This document shows, piece by piece, positions 27,487-37,122 of a DNA stretch of 64,000 nucleotides (the first letter of the stretch is position 1; the number at the start of each line of letters is the position of its first letter). The notes under the pieces are model-generated. The model worked only from the letters and a program-made list of their open reading frames with translations, had not been told where the DNA came from and made no database searches. A program made the translations under genes and the position numbers. The stretch is from Pseudomonadota bacterium (GTDB lineage: Bacteria; Pseudomonadota; Gammaproteobacteria; QQUJ01), in contig QQUJ01000030.1 of NCBI GenBank assembly GCA_008501635.1, forward strand, positions 186,001 to 250,000, in the 5' to 3' direction.

Positions 27487-28003
27487 TTCGCTGATACTGA
27501 TCGTCACCGCGATGCCCGCATCCGCCTGGGGTCTCGACAGTGATCGCGACCAGCCTATGCACCTCGAAGCCGATAGCGTCACCATCGACGACCAGAAGAA
27601 GATCAGCCGTTACAGCGGTGCGGTGCAGATGAGCCAGGGCAGTGTACGCGCCACCGGCGATGAGATCGTGGTGCACTCCAACGAGGATGGACCGGAACGC
27701 ATCATCATGATGGGCTCCCCCGCCACCTTCCGCCAACGTCCCCAGGGCAAGGAGCAGGATGCTTACGGCCACGCCCGGCGCATCGAACACGATACCGAAC
27801 GCGAGACAACCCTGTTCATTGGCGAGGCACGCTTCTGGCAGGGAAAGGAAGAGTTCGCCGGTGCCAGCATCGAGTACGACGCTGCTCGCGACCGGGTGCA
27901 CGCCCAGGGCAGCACCGATGGCTCGAGCCGCGTTCGTATCGTCATCCAACCCAAAAACCAGTCCGCTCCGGACACCGCGGACACACCGAAAGCCGCGCAG
28001 TGA
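27467..28003 (+). CDS. lptA: LptA, periplasmic LPS bridge protein
   Basis: 178 residues with a signal peptide ([13 protein letters not shown]). The OstA-like pattern is visible: [41 protein letters not shown] and the [22 protein letters not shown] strand. It forms the bridge of beta-jellyrolls that carries LPS across the periplasm. It overlaps both lptC (20 bases) and lptB (GTGA, 4 bases). Confidence 0.94.
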   Translation: MRRLITNSLILIVTAMPASAWGLDSDRDQPMHLEADSVTIDDQKKISRYSGAVQMSQGSVRATGDEIVVHSNEDGPERIIMMGSPATFRQRPQGKEQDAYGHARRIEHDTERETTLFIGEARFWQGKEEFAGASIEYDAARDRVHAQGSTDGSSRVRIVIQPKNQSAPDTADTPKAAQ

Positions 28004-28722
28004 CCCGGCTCACGGCGACAGCTCTGGCCAAGCGCTACCGCGACCGCAGTGTGGTCAGCGATGTCTCGCTGGAGATCAGCAGCGGTGAGGCGGTAGGCCT
28101 GCTGGGACCCAATGGCGCAGGAAAAACCACCTCTTTCTACATGATCGTCGGCCTGATTGCCGCCGATGCCGGGCAGATCGTCATCGACGGACGCGATATC
28201 ACCCGGCTTCCGATGCATGAACGCGCGCGGCTTGGCGTGGGGTACCTGCCGCAGGAGGCCTCGGTGTTTCGCAAACTGACCGTAGCGGAGAACATCCTTG
28301 CCATCCTGGAGATTCGCGGACTCTCCGGCGCCGAGTGCCAGGAACGCCTCGATGAGCTGCTGCATGAACTGCATATCGGACATCTGCGCGAGCATCTGGG
28401 CATGAGCCTCTCCGGCGGTGAACGGCGACGGGTCGAGATCGCCCGGGCCCTGGCGGCCGAGCCGCGCTTCATACTCCTGGATGAGCCTTTCGCGGGAGTC
28501 GATCCGATCTCGGTGCTGGACATTCAGCGCATCATCGAACACCTCTGTGAGCGCAACATCGGGGTATTGATCACCGACCACAACGTGCGCGAAACGCTGG
28601 GCATATGTCATCGCGCCTATATTCTCAACGCCGGTCAGGTGATCGCCCAGGGGAGTGCCGAGGAGATCCTGAACAACGCACTGGTACGTGAAGTCTATCT
28701 CGGTGAGAAATTCCGGCTGTGA
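28000..28722 (+). CDS. lptB: LptB, LPS export ATPase
   Basis: 240 residues from a GTG overlapping the lptA stop. ABC ATPase with Walker [11 protein letters not shown]-loop [14 protein letters not shown], signature [15 protein letters not shown], Walker [15 protein letters not shown] and H-loop TDHNV. It powers extraction of LPS from the inner membrane with LptFG, which are encoded elsewhere. It is the last gene of the kds-lpt run; 257 bp separate it from rpoN. Confidence 0.97.
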   Translation: MTRLTATALAKRYRDRSVVSDVSLEISSGEAVGLLGPNGAGKTTSFYMIVGLIAADAGQIVIDGRDITRLPMHERARLGVGYLPQEASVFRKLTVAENILAILEIRGLSGAECQERLDELLHELHIGHLREHLGMSLSGGERRRVEIARALAAEPRFILLDEPFAGVDPISVLDIQRIIEHLCERNIGVLITDHNVRETLGICHRAYILNAGQVIAQGSAEEILNNALVREVYLGEKFRL

Positions 28723-28857
28723 TCCGGAGTGCCGGCATGGTTTCACGATCACCGCGCTAGTTGCCACTGCGCGCGTGGCGGGTCACAATTGCCGCTTCGC
28801 TCAGGGAGGGGGCCCGGGCGGAACTTGAGCAACAGCTGTTCCGCCGCATGTCAAGGC

Positions 28858-28871
28858 TTGATACTTATCAA
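28858..28871. promoter_or_regulatory. FNR/ANR-type palindrome upstream of rpoN
   Basis: TTGATACTTATCAA fits the FNR/ANR consensus TTGATNNNNATCAA at all ten defined bases. It lies about 110 bp before the rpoN ATG in the 257-bp lptB-rpoN gap. The same TTGATA could serve as a -35 with AATACT at 28882-28887 (18-bp spacer), in which case bound FNR would block rather than activate. A separate hairpin, GGCGGAAC/GTTCCGCC at 28817-28845, lies upstream and may end the lpt transcript. Confidence 0.6.
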
Positions 28872-28979
28872 AGTTCGTGCCAATACTGTGCCGAGACCCG
28901 GAAAACGGGCATGGCATGGGTTATTATTTGGTTAGCCCAGCACACTTAAATAGGCTCCATTGCTCAACCAACCTCTCCA

Positions 28980-30446
28980 ATGAAGCAGTCGATTCAGCTA
29001 CGCCTAAGCCAGCAGCTCACGATGACACCGCAGCTGCAGCAGGCTATTCGCCTTTTGCAGCTCTCCACCCTGGAGCTGCAACTGGAGGTGCAGCAGGCGT
29101 TGGAGTCCAACGTGATGCTCGAAAACGAGGAGGAACTCGAGCAGCAGGAACCTGCACTCAGCATCGAGATCGAACTCAGCAACCGCAACGGCAGCAATGG
29201 CAGCAGCGCCGAAAGTGAAGTAAATCAGACACCTGCCGACATCCCTGAAGATCTGCCCGTAGACAGCGCCTGGGAGGATGTCTACGACACCGGCGGAATG
29301 AGCTACTCAAACTACGACGGTGACGACCGCGAGTACGACCACGCCGCTGAAATTGATGAAAAGCTCCACGACTACCTGCTCTGGCAACTGCAACTGACGC
29401 CTTTCAATGAGACCGATTTCACCATCGCCTCGGTGATTGTCGACTCCATCAACGACGACGGTTACCTCACCTGCAGCCTCGAAGATGTGCTGGAAGCAGT
29501 CAAAGAAGACCTGGGGGAAGTGGAACTGGACGAAGTGGAGGCGGTGCTGCATCGGATACAGAACTTCGACCCGCCCGGCATCGGTTGCCGGGACCTGGGC
29601 GAGTGTCTCTATTTGCAGTTGCGGCAACTACCCGACAATACCCCGTTCCGTAGAGAGGCGATGCGGTTGGTCACGGAGCATCTGGATCTTTTGGCGGGCC
29701 GTGATCAGCAGTTGCTGATGCGCCGCGCGCGGCTTGACGAGGAGACACTGCGCGAGGCGCTGGCGCTGGTCCGCTCGCTCAATCCTCACCCCGGCAACAG
29801 CATGCCGAGTACGACGACCGAATACATCGTGCCCGATGTATACGTGCGCAAGATGAACGGTGCCTGGCGCGTCGAGCTCAATCCGGAAACGACGCCACGC
29901 CTGCGAATCAACACTCAATACGCGGGCATGATCCGCCGCGCCGATAACAGCGCGGACAACACCACGCTCAAATCGCACTTGCAGGAGGCGCGCTGGTTCA
30001 TCAAGAGCCTGCAAAGCCGCAACGAAACGCTGCTCAAGGTTGCCTCGTGCATCGTCGAGCGCCAGCAGGCATTCCTGGACTACGGCGAAGAGGCCATGAA
30101 ACCGATGGTGCTGCGCGATGTGGCCGAAACCATCGAAATGCACGAATCCACCATTTCGCGCGTCACCACCCGCAAGTACATGCACACACCACGCGGCATC
30201 TTCGAGTTCAAATACTTCTTTTCCAGCCATGTCAGTACAGCGAGCGGTGGCGAATGCTCCGCCACCGCGATCCGTGCACTGATGAAAAAACTGGTCGCTG
30301 CGGAGAATCCGGCCAAACCGCTCAGCGACAGCAAGATTGCCCGTATCCTCTCGGATCAGGGCATACAGGTAGCTCGCCGTACCGTGGCCAAGTATCGGGA
30401 AGCGATGTGCATACCGCCCTCGAACGAACGCAAACGCCTGATCTGA
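28980..30446 (+). CDS. rpoN: RNA polymerase sigma-54 factor
   Basis: 488 residues. Region I is the Gln/Leu-rich activator-interacting segment ([23 protein letters not shown] from about residue 4), then an acidic linker (about 55-120), the core-binding domain and the DNA-binding domain. A helix-turn-helix with [19 protein letters not shown] and the RpoN box [10 protein letters not shown] near the end are clear. It directs polymerase to -24/-12 promoters, such as the one at 5150 in this window. It is followed by hpf and ptsN, the standard order. Confidence 0.98.
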   Translation: MKQSIQLRLSQQLTMTPQLQQAIRLLQLSTLELQLEVQQALESNVMLENEEELEQQEPALSIEIELSNRNGSNGSSAESEVNQTPADIPEDLPVDSAWEDVYDTGGMSYSNYDGDDREYDHAAEIDEKLHDYLLWQLQLTPFNETDFTIASVIVDSINDDGYLTCSLEDVLEAVKEDLGEVELDEVEAVLHRIQNFDPPGIGCRDLGECLYLQLRQLPDNTPFRREAMRLVTEHLDLLAGRDQQLLMRRARLDEETLREALALVRSLNPHPGNSMPSTTTEYIVPDVYVRKMNGAWRVELNPETTPRLRINTQYAGMIRRADNSADNTTLKSHLQEARWFIKSLQSRNETLLKVASCIVERQQAFLDYGEEAMKPMVLRDVAETIEMHESTISRVTTRKYMHTPRGIFEFKYFFSSHVSTASGGECSATAIRALMKKLVAAENPAKPLSDSKIARILSDQGIQVARRTVAKYREAMCIPPSNERKRLI

Positions 30447-30485
30447 GGTGACAGGCGCACCCTTTCAACCCCAAGGAGTCACAAC

Positions 30486-30818
30486 ATGCAACTCAACATT
30501 ACCGGTCACCACATCGAGATCACCGCCGCACTGCGCGACTACGTCAACACCAAGTTCGAGCGGCTGCAGCGCCACTTCGATCAAGTAACCAACGTGCATG
30601 TCATTCTCAGTGTCGAGAAACTGGCCCAGAAGGCTGAAGCCAAAATGCACATCAGTGGCGCCGATGTCTTCGCCGACTCCGTGCAGGAAGACATGTATGC
30701 CGCTATCGATGGGCTGGTAGACAAGCTTGACCGCCAGTTGAAAAAACATCGCGGCAAGCAAAACGATCACCACCGTGCCGAGGGTGGCATCAAGAGCAAG
30801 AGCGTCGAGTCGTTGTAA
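30486..30818 (+). CDS. hpf: Ribosome hibernation-promoting factor, short form
   Basis: 110 residues with AAGGAG before the ATG. The YfiA/HPF fold is visible: MQLNITGHHIEITAALRDYV, FDQVTNVHVILSVEK and DMYAAIDGLVDKLDRQLKKH. Short HPF binds the 30S decoding region and helps form inactive 100S ribosomes in stationary phase. The short form needs RMF to dimerise ribosomes in E. coli. The rpoN-hpf-ptsN order is conserved. Confidence 0.95.
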   Translation: MQLNITGHHIEITAALRDYVNTKFERLQRHFDQVTNVHVILSVEKLAQKAEAKMHISGADVFADSVQEDMYAAIDGLVDKLDRQLKKHRGKQNDHHRAEGGIKSKSVESL

Positions 30819-30859
30819 TCGAAACCTGTAACAGGGCCTGCCGGCCTGAGTGCTGCATC

Positions 30860-31333
30860 ATGACAATTTCCGATCTACTGAGCCCCGAACGGGTTGTGCC
30901 CAAGGCCGACATCACCAGTAAAAAACGTGCCTTGGAATATCTGAGCACGCTGATTACCGAGAGCTGTCCCGATCTCGATCAAGCGGAAATATTCTCCAGC
31001 TTGTTGAGCCGGGAGAAACTGGGCAGCACCGGACTGGGCAATCGTGTAGCGCTACCCCATGGCCGCATCGCCCACGATCGACCCGCGGTCGGGGCCTTCG
31101 TCACTGCGGCGGTGCCCGTTGATTTCGACGCCATCGACGACCAGCCGGTCGATCTGCTGTTCGCGCTGGTGGTCCCGGAAGAATCCACCGACGAGCACCT
31201 GCAGATCCTCGCACAGCTTGCCGAGATGTTTCGTGACGCAGACTTCTGCGAGCGGCTGAGACAGACCAGCGACCCCGCTGAGTTGCTGCAACTGCTCAGC
31301 GCCTGGCGCACAGCGGACAGTTCGGTCACATGA
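30860..31333 (+). CDS. ptsN: PTS IIA-like nitrogen-regulatory protein PtsN
   Basis: 157 residues of the EIIA-fructose/mannitol fold. His67 in RVALPHGRI is the expected phosphorylated residue. In the nitrogen-related PTS it is phosphorylated through HPr/NPr and regulates potassium uptake and other processes rather than transporting sugar. Its stop overlaps the hprK start (ATGA). Confidence 0.95.
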   Translation: MTISDLLSPERVVPKADITSKKRALEYLSTLITESCPDLDQAEIFSSLLSREKLGSTGLGNRVALPHGRIAHDRPAVGAFVTAAVPVDFDAIDDQPVDLLFALVVPEESTDEHLQILAQLAEMFRDADFCERLRQTSDPAELLQLLSAWRTADSSVT

Positions 31334-32277
31334 CGCAGCCGGTCACGCCCCGCTCTCTGTTCGAGACCTTCTGTGACCAGCTGGGTTTGGAATGGGTAGC
31401 GGGCGCGGCCGGCGGCGACATCCCCATCCCCTCCACCGGTTCCGGGTACACCGGCATGGCGCTGGTGGGGCATTTGAATTTCATACGACGACCGCGCGTG
31501 CAGGTGCTTGGCATTCGCGAACTCGACTACCTCGCCGCCCTCGATTCCGGTTCTCGCGCTGAAGCGATTTCCAGTATTTTCATCGAATCGTCACCATTCA
31601 TAATGGTGGCCAACAATCAGGTGGTGCCGCAGGAACTCATCAATGAAGCGGAGGCCACTGCCACCCCGTTGTTCTCCTCGCGGCTGGGCAGCCACGAGCT
31701 GATCAGCCACCTCCACTACTACCTGGCCAATCTATTGGCGGAGCGCCTCACCATCCACGGCGTCTTCATGGAGGTGATGGGCAGCGGGTTACTGCTGACC
31801 GGCGAGGCGGGATTGGGCAAAAGCGAACTTGCATTGGAACTCATCAGCCGTGGTCATCGGCTGATTGCCGATGATGCACCGGAGTTCGCCCGCATTGCTC
31901 CCGATATCGTCAACGGCACCTGCCCCGAGCCATTGAACGATTTTCTCGAGGTTCGCGGCTTGGGCGTTCTCAACGTCCGTGCCATGTTCGGCAGCAACGC
32001 CGTGAAGAGCAGCCGCTACCTGCGCCTGATCATAAATCTCAAAATCGCCACAAAGGAAAACACCCAGGGATTGGATCGTCTCTACGGCACCAGTCGGCCG
32101 CGCAACGTGCTCGGCGTCGATATCCCGGAAATCACCCTTTTCGTTGCACCAGGACGCAACCTGGCCGTGATGGTGGAGACCGCTGTGCGGCATCATTTGC
32201 TGGTACTCAAGGGTTACGACGCTGCGGAGGATTTCGTCAACCGCCAGCAACGATTCATCCAACAGGAAAGCACATGA
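31330..32277 (+). CDS. hprK: HPr kinase/phosphorylase
   Basis: 315 residues, normal length. The C-terminal kinase domain has the P-loop GEAGLGKSELALELISRGH, then LIADDAPEF and LEVRGLGVLNVRAMFG, the HprK signature region. It phosphorylates HPr on a regulatory serine using ATP or pyrophosphate and also removes that phosphate. The ptsH gene downstream keeps the target serine. HprK is absent from enteric bacteria but present in many other proteobacteria with regulatory PTS. It overlaps ptsN and rapZ by 4 bases each. Confidence 0.94.
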   Translation: MTQPVTPRSLFETFCDQLGLEWVAGAAGGDIPIPSTGSGYTGMALVGHLNFIRRPRVQVLGIRELDYLAALDSGSRAEAISSIFIESSPFIMVANNQVVPQELINEAEATATPLFSSRLGSHELISHLHYYLANLLAERLTIHGVFMEVMGSGLLLTGEAGLGKSELALELISRGHRLIADDAPEFARIAPDIVNGTCPEPLNDFLEVRGLGVLNVRAMFGSNAVKSSRYLRLIINLKIATKENTQGLDRLYGTSRPRNVLGVDIPEITLFVAPGRNLAVMVETAVRHHLLVLKGYDAAEDFVNRQQRFIQQEST

Positions 32278-33134
32278 AACTGGTCCTGATCAGCGGTCTT
32301 TCCGGTTCAGGAAAGAGCACGGCACTGCGCACGCTGGAGGATCTCGGCTACTACTGCATCGATAACCTCCCGGTGCTGCTGCTCTACGACTTTGCACAGC
32401 AGATGCAACGTCGGCCCGCCGACACGATCCGTAACTCCGCAGTGGGAATCGATGCCCGCAATCTGGAAGAGGATCTGCAGCAGGTGCCGAGCATTCTGGA
32501 GCGCCTCAAAAACGACGGTGTCGAATGCGAGGTGCTGTTTCTCACCGCCGACGACGACGCCCTTTTCAAACGCTTCAGCGAAACGCGCCGCAAGCATCCG
32601 CTAAGCGGCAATCGATACTCTTTAGCCGATGCCATCGAGAGCGAACGCGCGCGTCTTGAACCCATCGTCTCGTGCGCGAATCTCGTCATCGACACCAGTT
32701 TGACCAACATCCATGAATTGCGCGAATTGGTACGCGAGCGAGTCTACGGTCGGGCACGCAATTCGATTTCACTGTTATTCCAGTCATTTGGCTACAAACA
32801 CGGTGTGCCCGGCGATGCCGATTTCGTCTTCGATGTCCGCTGCCTCCCCAATCCCTATTGGGAACCGCAGTTGCGACCGCTGAACGGTTTTGATGCTGCG
32901 GTCATCGAATATCTCGAATCCCAGCCCATGGTGATGGCGATGATTGAAGATTTGCGCGGCCTGCTCGAACGCTGGCTACCCCACTTCGAGGCCGAGAACC
33001 GGAGTTACGTGACGGTTGGCATTGGCTGCACCGGTGGTCAGCACCGTTCGGTTTACACCGTTGAGAAGCTCGCGGCGCATTTTCGCAAACTGTTGAGCGG
33101 CACCGTACTGACACGGCATCGGGAACTCAAATGA
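32274..33134 (+). CDS. rapZ: RNase adapter protein RapZ
   Basis: 286 residues. The N-terminal P-loop ISGLSGSGKSTALRTLEDLGYYCIDN and C-terminal TVGIGCTGGQHRSVYTVEKLA are typical. In E. coli RapZ binds small RNA GlmZ and guides RNase E, controlling glucosamine-6-phosphate synthase. In other bacteria the function is less clear. It is translationally coupled (ATGA) to hprK before it and the EIIA gene after it. Confidence 0.95.
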   Translation: MKLVLISGLSGSGKSTALRTLEDLGYYCIDNLPVLLLYDFAQQMQRRPADTIRNSAVGIDARNLEEDLQQVPSILERLKNDGVECEVLFLTADDDALFKRFSETRRKHPLSGNRYSLADAIESERARLEPIVSCANLVIDTSLTNIHELRELVRERVYGRARNSISLLFQSFGYKHGVPGDADFVFDVRCLPNPYWEPQLRPLNGFDAAVIEYLESQPMVMAMIEDLRGLLERWLPHFEAENRSYVTVGIGCTGGQHRSVYTVEKLAAHFRKLLSGTVLTRHRELK

Positions 33135-33535
33135 GCGTCGGGTTGCTGATCATCACTCACGAGGGAATTGGTGGGGCGCTGCTCAGAACCGCTACACATA
33201 CGCTGAAATCCTGCCCGATAAACGCCGTGGTTCTCGAAGTTCCCCAGGACAACCGGCTCGAGTCGCATCAACTGCGAGCGCGCCGCCTACTCGACCAGGT
33301 TGACCAAGGGGATGGTGTGCTGATCCTCACCGATCTCTACGGCGCGACGCCCGGCAATATCGCCAGCGCACTGCACGATGGCAGGCGGGTGATAACCGTA
33401 ACCGGCATCAATCTACCGATGGTCATGCGGGTTCTCAACTACTCGTCGCTGCCTCTCGAAGAACTTGCGGAAAAAGCGATCGGCGGCGGCAAGGACTGTA
33501 TCTTCGCCTGTGATCAGGAGTCTGGTTGTGGCTGA
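33131..33535 (+). CDS. PTS EIIA component, mannose-family fold
   Basis: 134 residues of the EIIA-Man fold. His10 in IITHEGIGGALL is the expected phosphorylation site, and LILTDLYGATPGNIAS is the other family mark. No EIIB, EIIC or EIID partner is nearby, so it probably acts as a regulatory phosphate acceptor. Its end overlaps the HPr start by 8 bases. The C-terminus is unusual in ending with a Cys-Gly pair and another Cys in CIFACDQESGCG. Confidence 0.92.
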   Translation: MSVGLLIITHEGIGGALLRTATHTLKSCPINAVVLEVPQDNRLESHQLRARRLLDQVDQGDGVLILTDLYGATPGNIASALHDGRRVITVTGINLPMVMRVLNYSSLPLEELAEKAIGGGKDCIFACDQESGCG

Positions 33536-33803
33536 GATCGAGACCGAAATCACTATCATCAACAAGCTGGGGCTACATGCGCGGGCAGCCGCAAAACTGG
33601 TGACCGTCGCCTCGGGTTTCGAAAGCGATATACAGCTGCTGCGTGATTCGCGCCGCGCCAACGCCAAAAGCATCATGGGGGTGATGATGCTGGCCGCGGG
33701 CAAAGGCACCACGCTCAAGATGATTGTCGCCGGCGGCGATGCCGAGTCCGCGACCAGCGCCATCCAGGAGCTGGTAAACGACAAATTCGGCGAAGGTGAA
33801 TAG
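33528..33803 (+). CDS. ptsH: Phosphocarrier protein HPr
   Basis: 91 residues from a GTG at 33528, with AGGAG 7 bases upstream. A longer frame from 33465 lacks a start signal. His17 in KLGLHARAAAK is the EI phosphorylation site. Ser48 in NAKSIMGVMML corresponds to the Ser46 target of HprK, so both the catalytic and regulatory sites are kept. It overlaps the EIIA gene by 8 bases and precedes ptsI by 23. Confidence 0.95.
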   Translation: MAEIETEITIINKLGLHARAAAKLVTVASGFESDIQLLRDSRRANAKSIMGVMMLAAGKGTTLKMIVAGGDAESATSAIQELVNDKFGEGE

Positions 33804-33826
33804 CCAACCGTGAGCACCGCGCACCC

Positions 33827-35563
33827 ATGACGCTCGAACTGAACGGCATCGGCGTTTCCCGCGGCATTGCTATCGGCAAAGCCTACCATTTGCAGCGCCG
33901 CTCTTTGGAGGCCGTCGAGTACTGCCTGCCGAAGTACAAGATCGATGACGAGGTTGCCCGATTTCGCGCCGCCGTAAACAGCGCGAAGCGTCAATTACGT
34001 GGTATTCGCGACCAGATCCCCGAGGATGCCCCCAGCGACATCGCCGCCTTCATCGACACCCACCTGCTGATGATGGACGATGCGGCCCTCTCCAAGGCTC
34101 CCGCCAAGCTGATTCAGGAGCGGCGCATCAACGCCGAGTGGGCATTGCAGATGCAGCGCGACTCGCTGGTGAGGGTCTTCGACGAAATGGACGATCCCTA
34201 CCTGCGCACGCGCAAGGACGATGTCGATCACGTCGTCAACCGCATCCAACGGCTGTTGCTGGATGCCGATCATCACGAAGGCGAGACACCGGAGAAGCGA
34301 TTCAAGGGCCGCATCATTGTCGCTGACGACCTGACGCCCGCCGATACCGTGCTGATGCAGAACCAGGGCATCGCCGGCTTCATTACCGAGTTCGGCGGCC
34401 CTCTCTCTCATACCGCGATACTGGCGCGCAGCCTGGGCATACCCGCCGCGGTGGGAGTGCGCAACGCGCGGCGCTATCTGCGTGATAACGAACAACTGAT
34501 TCTCGACGGCCAGCATGGCATCGTACTCGCCGACGCCACGCCGAAGATCATACGCTACTACCGCGAGGGGCAGAGTGAGGAGAAGCGTTACCAGCAGGAG
34601 CTGCAAAAGCTCAAGTGGCGCAGTGCCATAACGCTCGACGGTGTAGCCATCAAACTGATGGCCAATATCGAACTCGCGGAAGACACCCGCGCCGTGCGCA
34701 CCGTGGGCGCGGAGGGGGTGGGACTCTACCGCACCGAATTCATCTACATGAACCGCACCGATCTGCCGGATGAGGAAGAGCATTTCGAAACCTACCGCAA
34801 TGTGCTGAAAACGCTGCGCGGCACCCCCATCACCATCCGCACGCTGGATCTCGGATCAGACAAGCAGGTGGACAGCGGGCGCGTCAGCGGCCCTCTGCCG
34901 ACCAATCCCGCGCTCGGCTTGCGGGCGATTCGCCTGTGCCTGCGCGATCCATCGTTGTTTCTTCCGCAACTGCGCGCCATTCTTCGCGTCTCTGCCCTGG
35001 GGCCGGTGCGCATCATGATCCCCATGCTTTCCAGCACCCAGGAGCTGTTTCAGGTGTTGCAGATCATTGCGGATTTGAAGCGCGAGTTTCGTGAATCCGG
35101 GATCAAGTTCGATGCCAATATTCCTGTCGGCGGTATGATCGAGGTGCCGGCCGCCGCCATCTGTGCCCACATCTTCGCCAAGCATCTCGACTTTTTCTCG
35201 ATCGGCACCAACGATCTGATCCAATACACCCTTGCCGTAGATCGGGTGGACGACACGGTAAACTACCTCTACGATCCTCTGCACCCCTCGGTGTTGCAGC
35301 TCATCGCCACCACCATCAAGGCCGGCAGAAAAGCCGGTATTCCGGTAGCGATGTGCGGCGAAATGGCGGGTGATCCCCGTTACACACGCCTGCTCCTGGG
35401 GATGGGGCTTTGCGAATTCAGCATGCATTCCTCGTCACTGCTGGAGGTAAAGCGCATCATCAACAACAGCGAAATCAATGCCCTCTCACACGCTGTCAAA
35501 CGTATTCTGCGAACCACCCACCATTCAGAGATCGCATCGCTGGTTGACCGCCTGAACGTCTGA
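33827..35563 (+). CDS. ptsI: PTS enzyme I
   Basis: 578 residues, the usual length for enzyme I without a GAF domain (so not the PtsP type). His195 in FGGPLSHTAILARS is the phosphorylated His. GSDKQVDSG, EFFSIG-like FFSIGTNDLIQYTLAVDR and the MCGEMAGDP segment of the PEP-binding barrel are visible. It starts the phosphate relay from PEP to HPr. Together with hprK, two EIIA genes and rapZ it makes a regulatory PTS. Confidence 0.95.
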   Translation: MTLELNGIGVSRGIAIGKAYHLQRRSLEAVEYCLPKYKIDDEVARFRAAVNSAKRQLRGIRDQIPEDAPSDIAAFIDTHLLMMDDAALSKAPAKLIQERRINAEWALQMQRDSLVRVFDEMDDPYLRTRKDDVDHVVNRIQRLLLDADHHEGETPEKRFKGRIIVADDLTPADTVLMQNQGIAGFITEFGGPLSHTAILARSLGIPAAVGVRNARRYLRDNEQLILDGQHGIVLADATPKIIRYYREGQSEEKRYQQELQKLKWRSAITLDGVAIKLMANIELAEDTRAVRTVGAEGVGLYRTEFIYMNRTDLPDEEEHFETYRNVLKTLRGTPITIRTLDLGSDKQVDSGRVSGPLPTNPALGLRAIRLCLRDPSLFLPQLRAILRVSALGPVRIMIPMLSSTQELFQVLQIIADLKREFRESGIKFDANIPVGGMIEVPAAAICAHIFAKHLDFFSIGTNDLIQYTLAVDRVDDTVNYLYDPLHPSVLQLIATTIKAGRKAGIPVAMCGEMAGDPRYTRLLLGMGLCEFSMHSSSLLEVKRIINNSEINALSHAVKRILRTTHHSEIASLVDRLNV

Positions 35564-35750
35564 TGTCGCACCCTGGTGGGTGGTTGGGCAACCGGCCCGA
35601 TCGTCGGTGTGCATCAGCTCCCACGTTCACGGTTCTCATGCGTCGCGTCAATATCACTTTACCAGTGTACTTGCTACACTTGCGGCGGCATCCGGCCAGG
35701 GGCCGGTCACGCCACCTCCCGTTACACGACTTACGGTCTGACAGATCGCC

Positions 35751-37100
35751 ATGCAGGAACAAGAACAACATCGCGAACGCCTGCGCAAGTTCACCGCCGC
35801 ATTGGAGGAGGGAACGCTGCGCCAGGTTGGACGGATGATCAACGAATTGCATCCGGCCGAGATCGCGTTGCTGCTCGAATCTCTGCCCCCCACCCAGCGC
35901 CATGTGGTCTGGGAGCTCGTCGATGAGGAGTACGACGGCGATGTGCTCACCCACCTCAATGACGAGGTGCGCGCCAAACTGCTGGAGGAGTACGACACCA
36001 GCGAACTGGTTGCGGCTACCGAGGGACTGGAAGCCGACGACATCGCCGACATCCTCCAGGATCTTCCCGACACCGTCATTCGGGAGGTCCTGAGCTCCCT
36101 CGACAAACAGGATCGCCACCGCATCGAGGCCGTTCTCTCCTACGCGGAGGATACCGCGGGCGGTATCATGAGCACCGACACCCTGACGGTGCGTCCCGAT
36201 GTAACGCTCGACGTGGTGTTGCGCTACCTGCGCATGCGCGGCGAAATCCCCGAACTGACCGACAATCTCATCGTGGTCAACCGCAACGACCGCTACCTGG
36301 GATTGCTGTCACTGACCGACCTGCTCACCAAAGACCCAACGCTGCGCGTGGGTCAGGTCATGGTGCGCGACGTCGACGGTATCGCCGCGAACGCTCCCAC
36401 CAGTGAAGTGGCAAAGATCTTCGAGCAGCGTGACTTTATCTCGGCGCCGGTAGTCGATGAGCAGCGCCGCCTGCTCGGTCGCATCACCGTTGACGATGTC
36501 GTCGACGTCATCAAGGAAGAGGCCGACCAGACGCTGCTCAGCATGGCCGGTCTGGACGAGGAAGAGGATCTCTTCGCACCGGTGCTGACCAGCACCCGAC
36601 GCCGTGCCATCTGGCTGGGTGTCAATCTGATCACGGCATTCCTTGCCTCGTGGGTCATCGGTCAGTTCGAGGGGGTACTCGACAAGATCGTCGCGCTCGC
36701 AGTGCTGATGCCTATCGTCGCCAGTATGGGCGGCAACGCCGGCACCCAGACCCTGACGTTGGCGATTCGCGGATTGGCACTGGGCCAGGTGAGCAGTGCC
36801 AACTCCGCCTGGCTGCTCGGCCGCGAGCTGGCGGTGGGGCTGCTCAACGGTCTGTTGTGGGCGGTCGTGGTCGGGATCGTTGCCGTCGCCTGGTTCAAGG
36901 ACTACTCGATCGGCTTCATCATCGCCGCCGCCATGGTCATCAATCTGGTCGCAGCGGCCATCGCCGGGCTCACCATCCCCCTGCTGATGAAGCGCATGGG
37001 CATCGATCCGGCGTTGGCGGGTACCGTCGCCCTCACCACCGTAACCGATGTCGTGGGCTTTCTTGCCTTTCTGGGACTGGCCAGTATCTACCTTTTGTGA
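35751..37100 (+). CDS. mgtE: Magnesium transporter MgtE
   Basis: 449 residues. An N-terminal Mg-sensing helical domain (about 1-125) is followed by two CBS repeats (about 130-255; LLSLTDLLTKDPTLRVGQVM) and five membrane helices (about 285-449). GGNAGTQTLTLAIRGLALG is the pore signature. MgtE is a Mg2+ channel gated by cytosolic Mg2+ through the N and CBS domains. It lies 187 bp after ptsI and converges with the EamA-type gene. Confidence 0.95.
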   Translation: MQEQEQHRERLRKFTAALEEGTLRQVGRMINELHPAEIALLLESLPPTQRHVVWELVDEEYDGDVLTHLNDEVRAKLLEEYDTSELVAATEGLEADDIADILQDLPDTVIREVLSSLDKQDRHRIEAVLSYAEDTAGGIMSTDTLTVRPDVTLDVVLRYLRMRGEIPELTDNLIVVNRNDRYLGLLSLTDLLTKDPTLRVGQVMVRDVDGIAANAPTSEVAKIFEQRDFISAPVVDEQRRLLGRITVDDVVDVIKEEADQTLLSMAGLDEEEDLFAPVLTSTRRRAIWLGVNLITAFLASWVIGQFEGVLDKIVALAVLMPIVASMGGNAGTQTLTLAIRGLALGQVSSANSAWLLGRELAVGLLNGLLWAVVVGIVAVAWFKDYSIGFIIAAAMVINLVAAAIAGLTIPLLMKRMGIDPALAGTVALTTVTDVVGFLAFLGLASIYLL

Positions 37101-37122
37101 CGGGTCACAAATCGAGCAGTGG

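Noticed and set aside
28864-28882. Minus-strand TGGCAC-N5-TTGA resembling a sigma-54 promoter near rpoN
   Set aside because: The invariant GC of the -12 element is GA, and it would read antisense into lptB.
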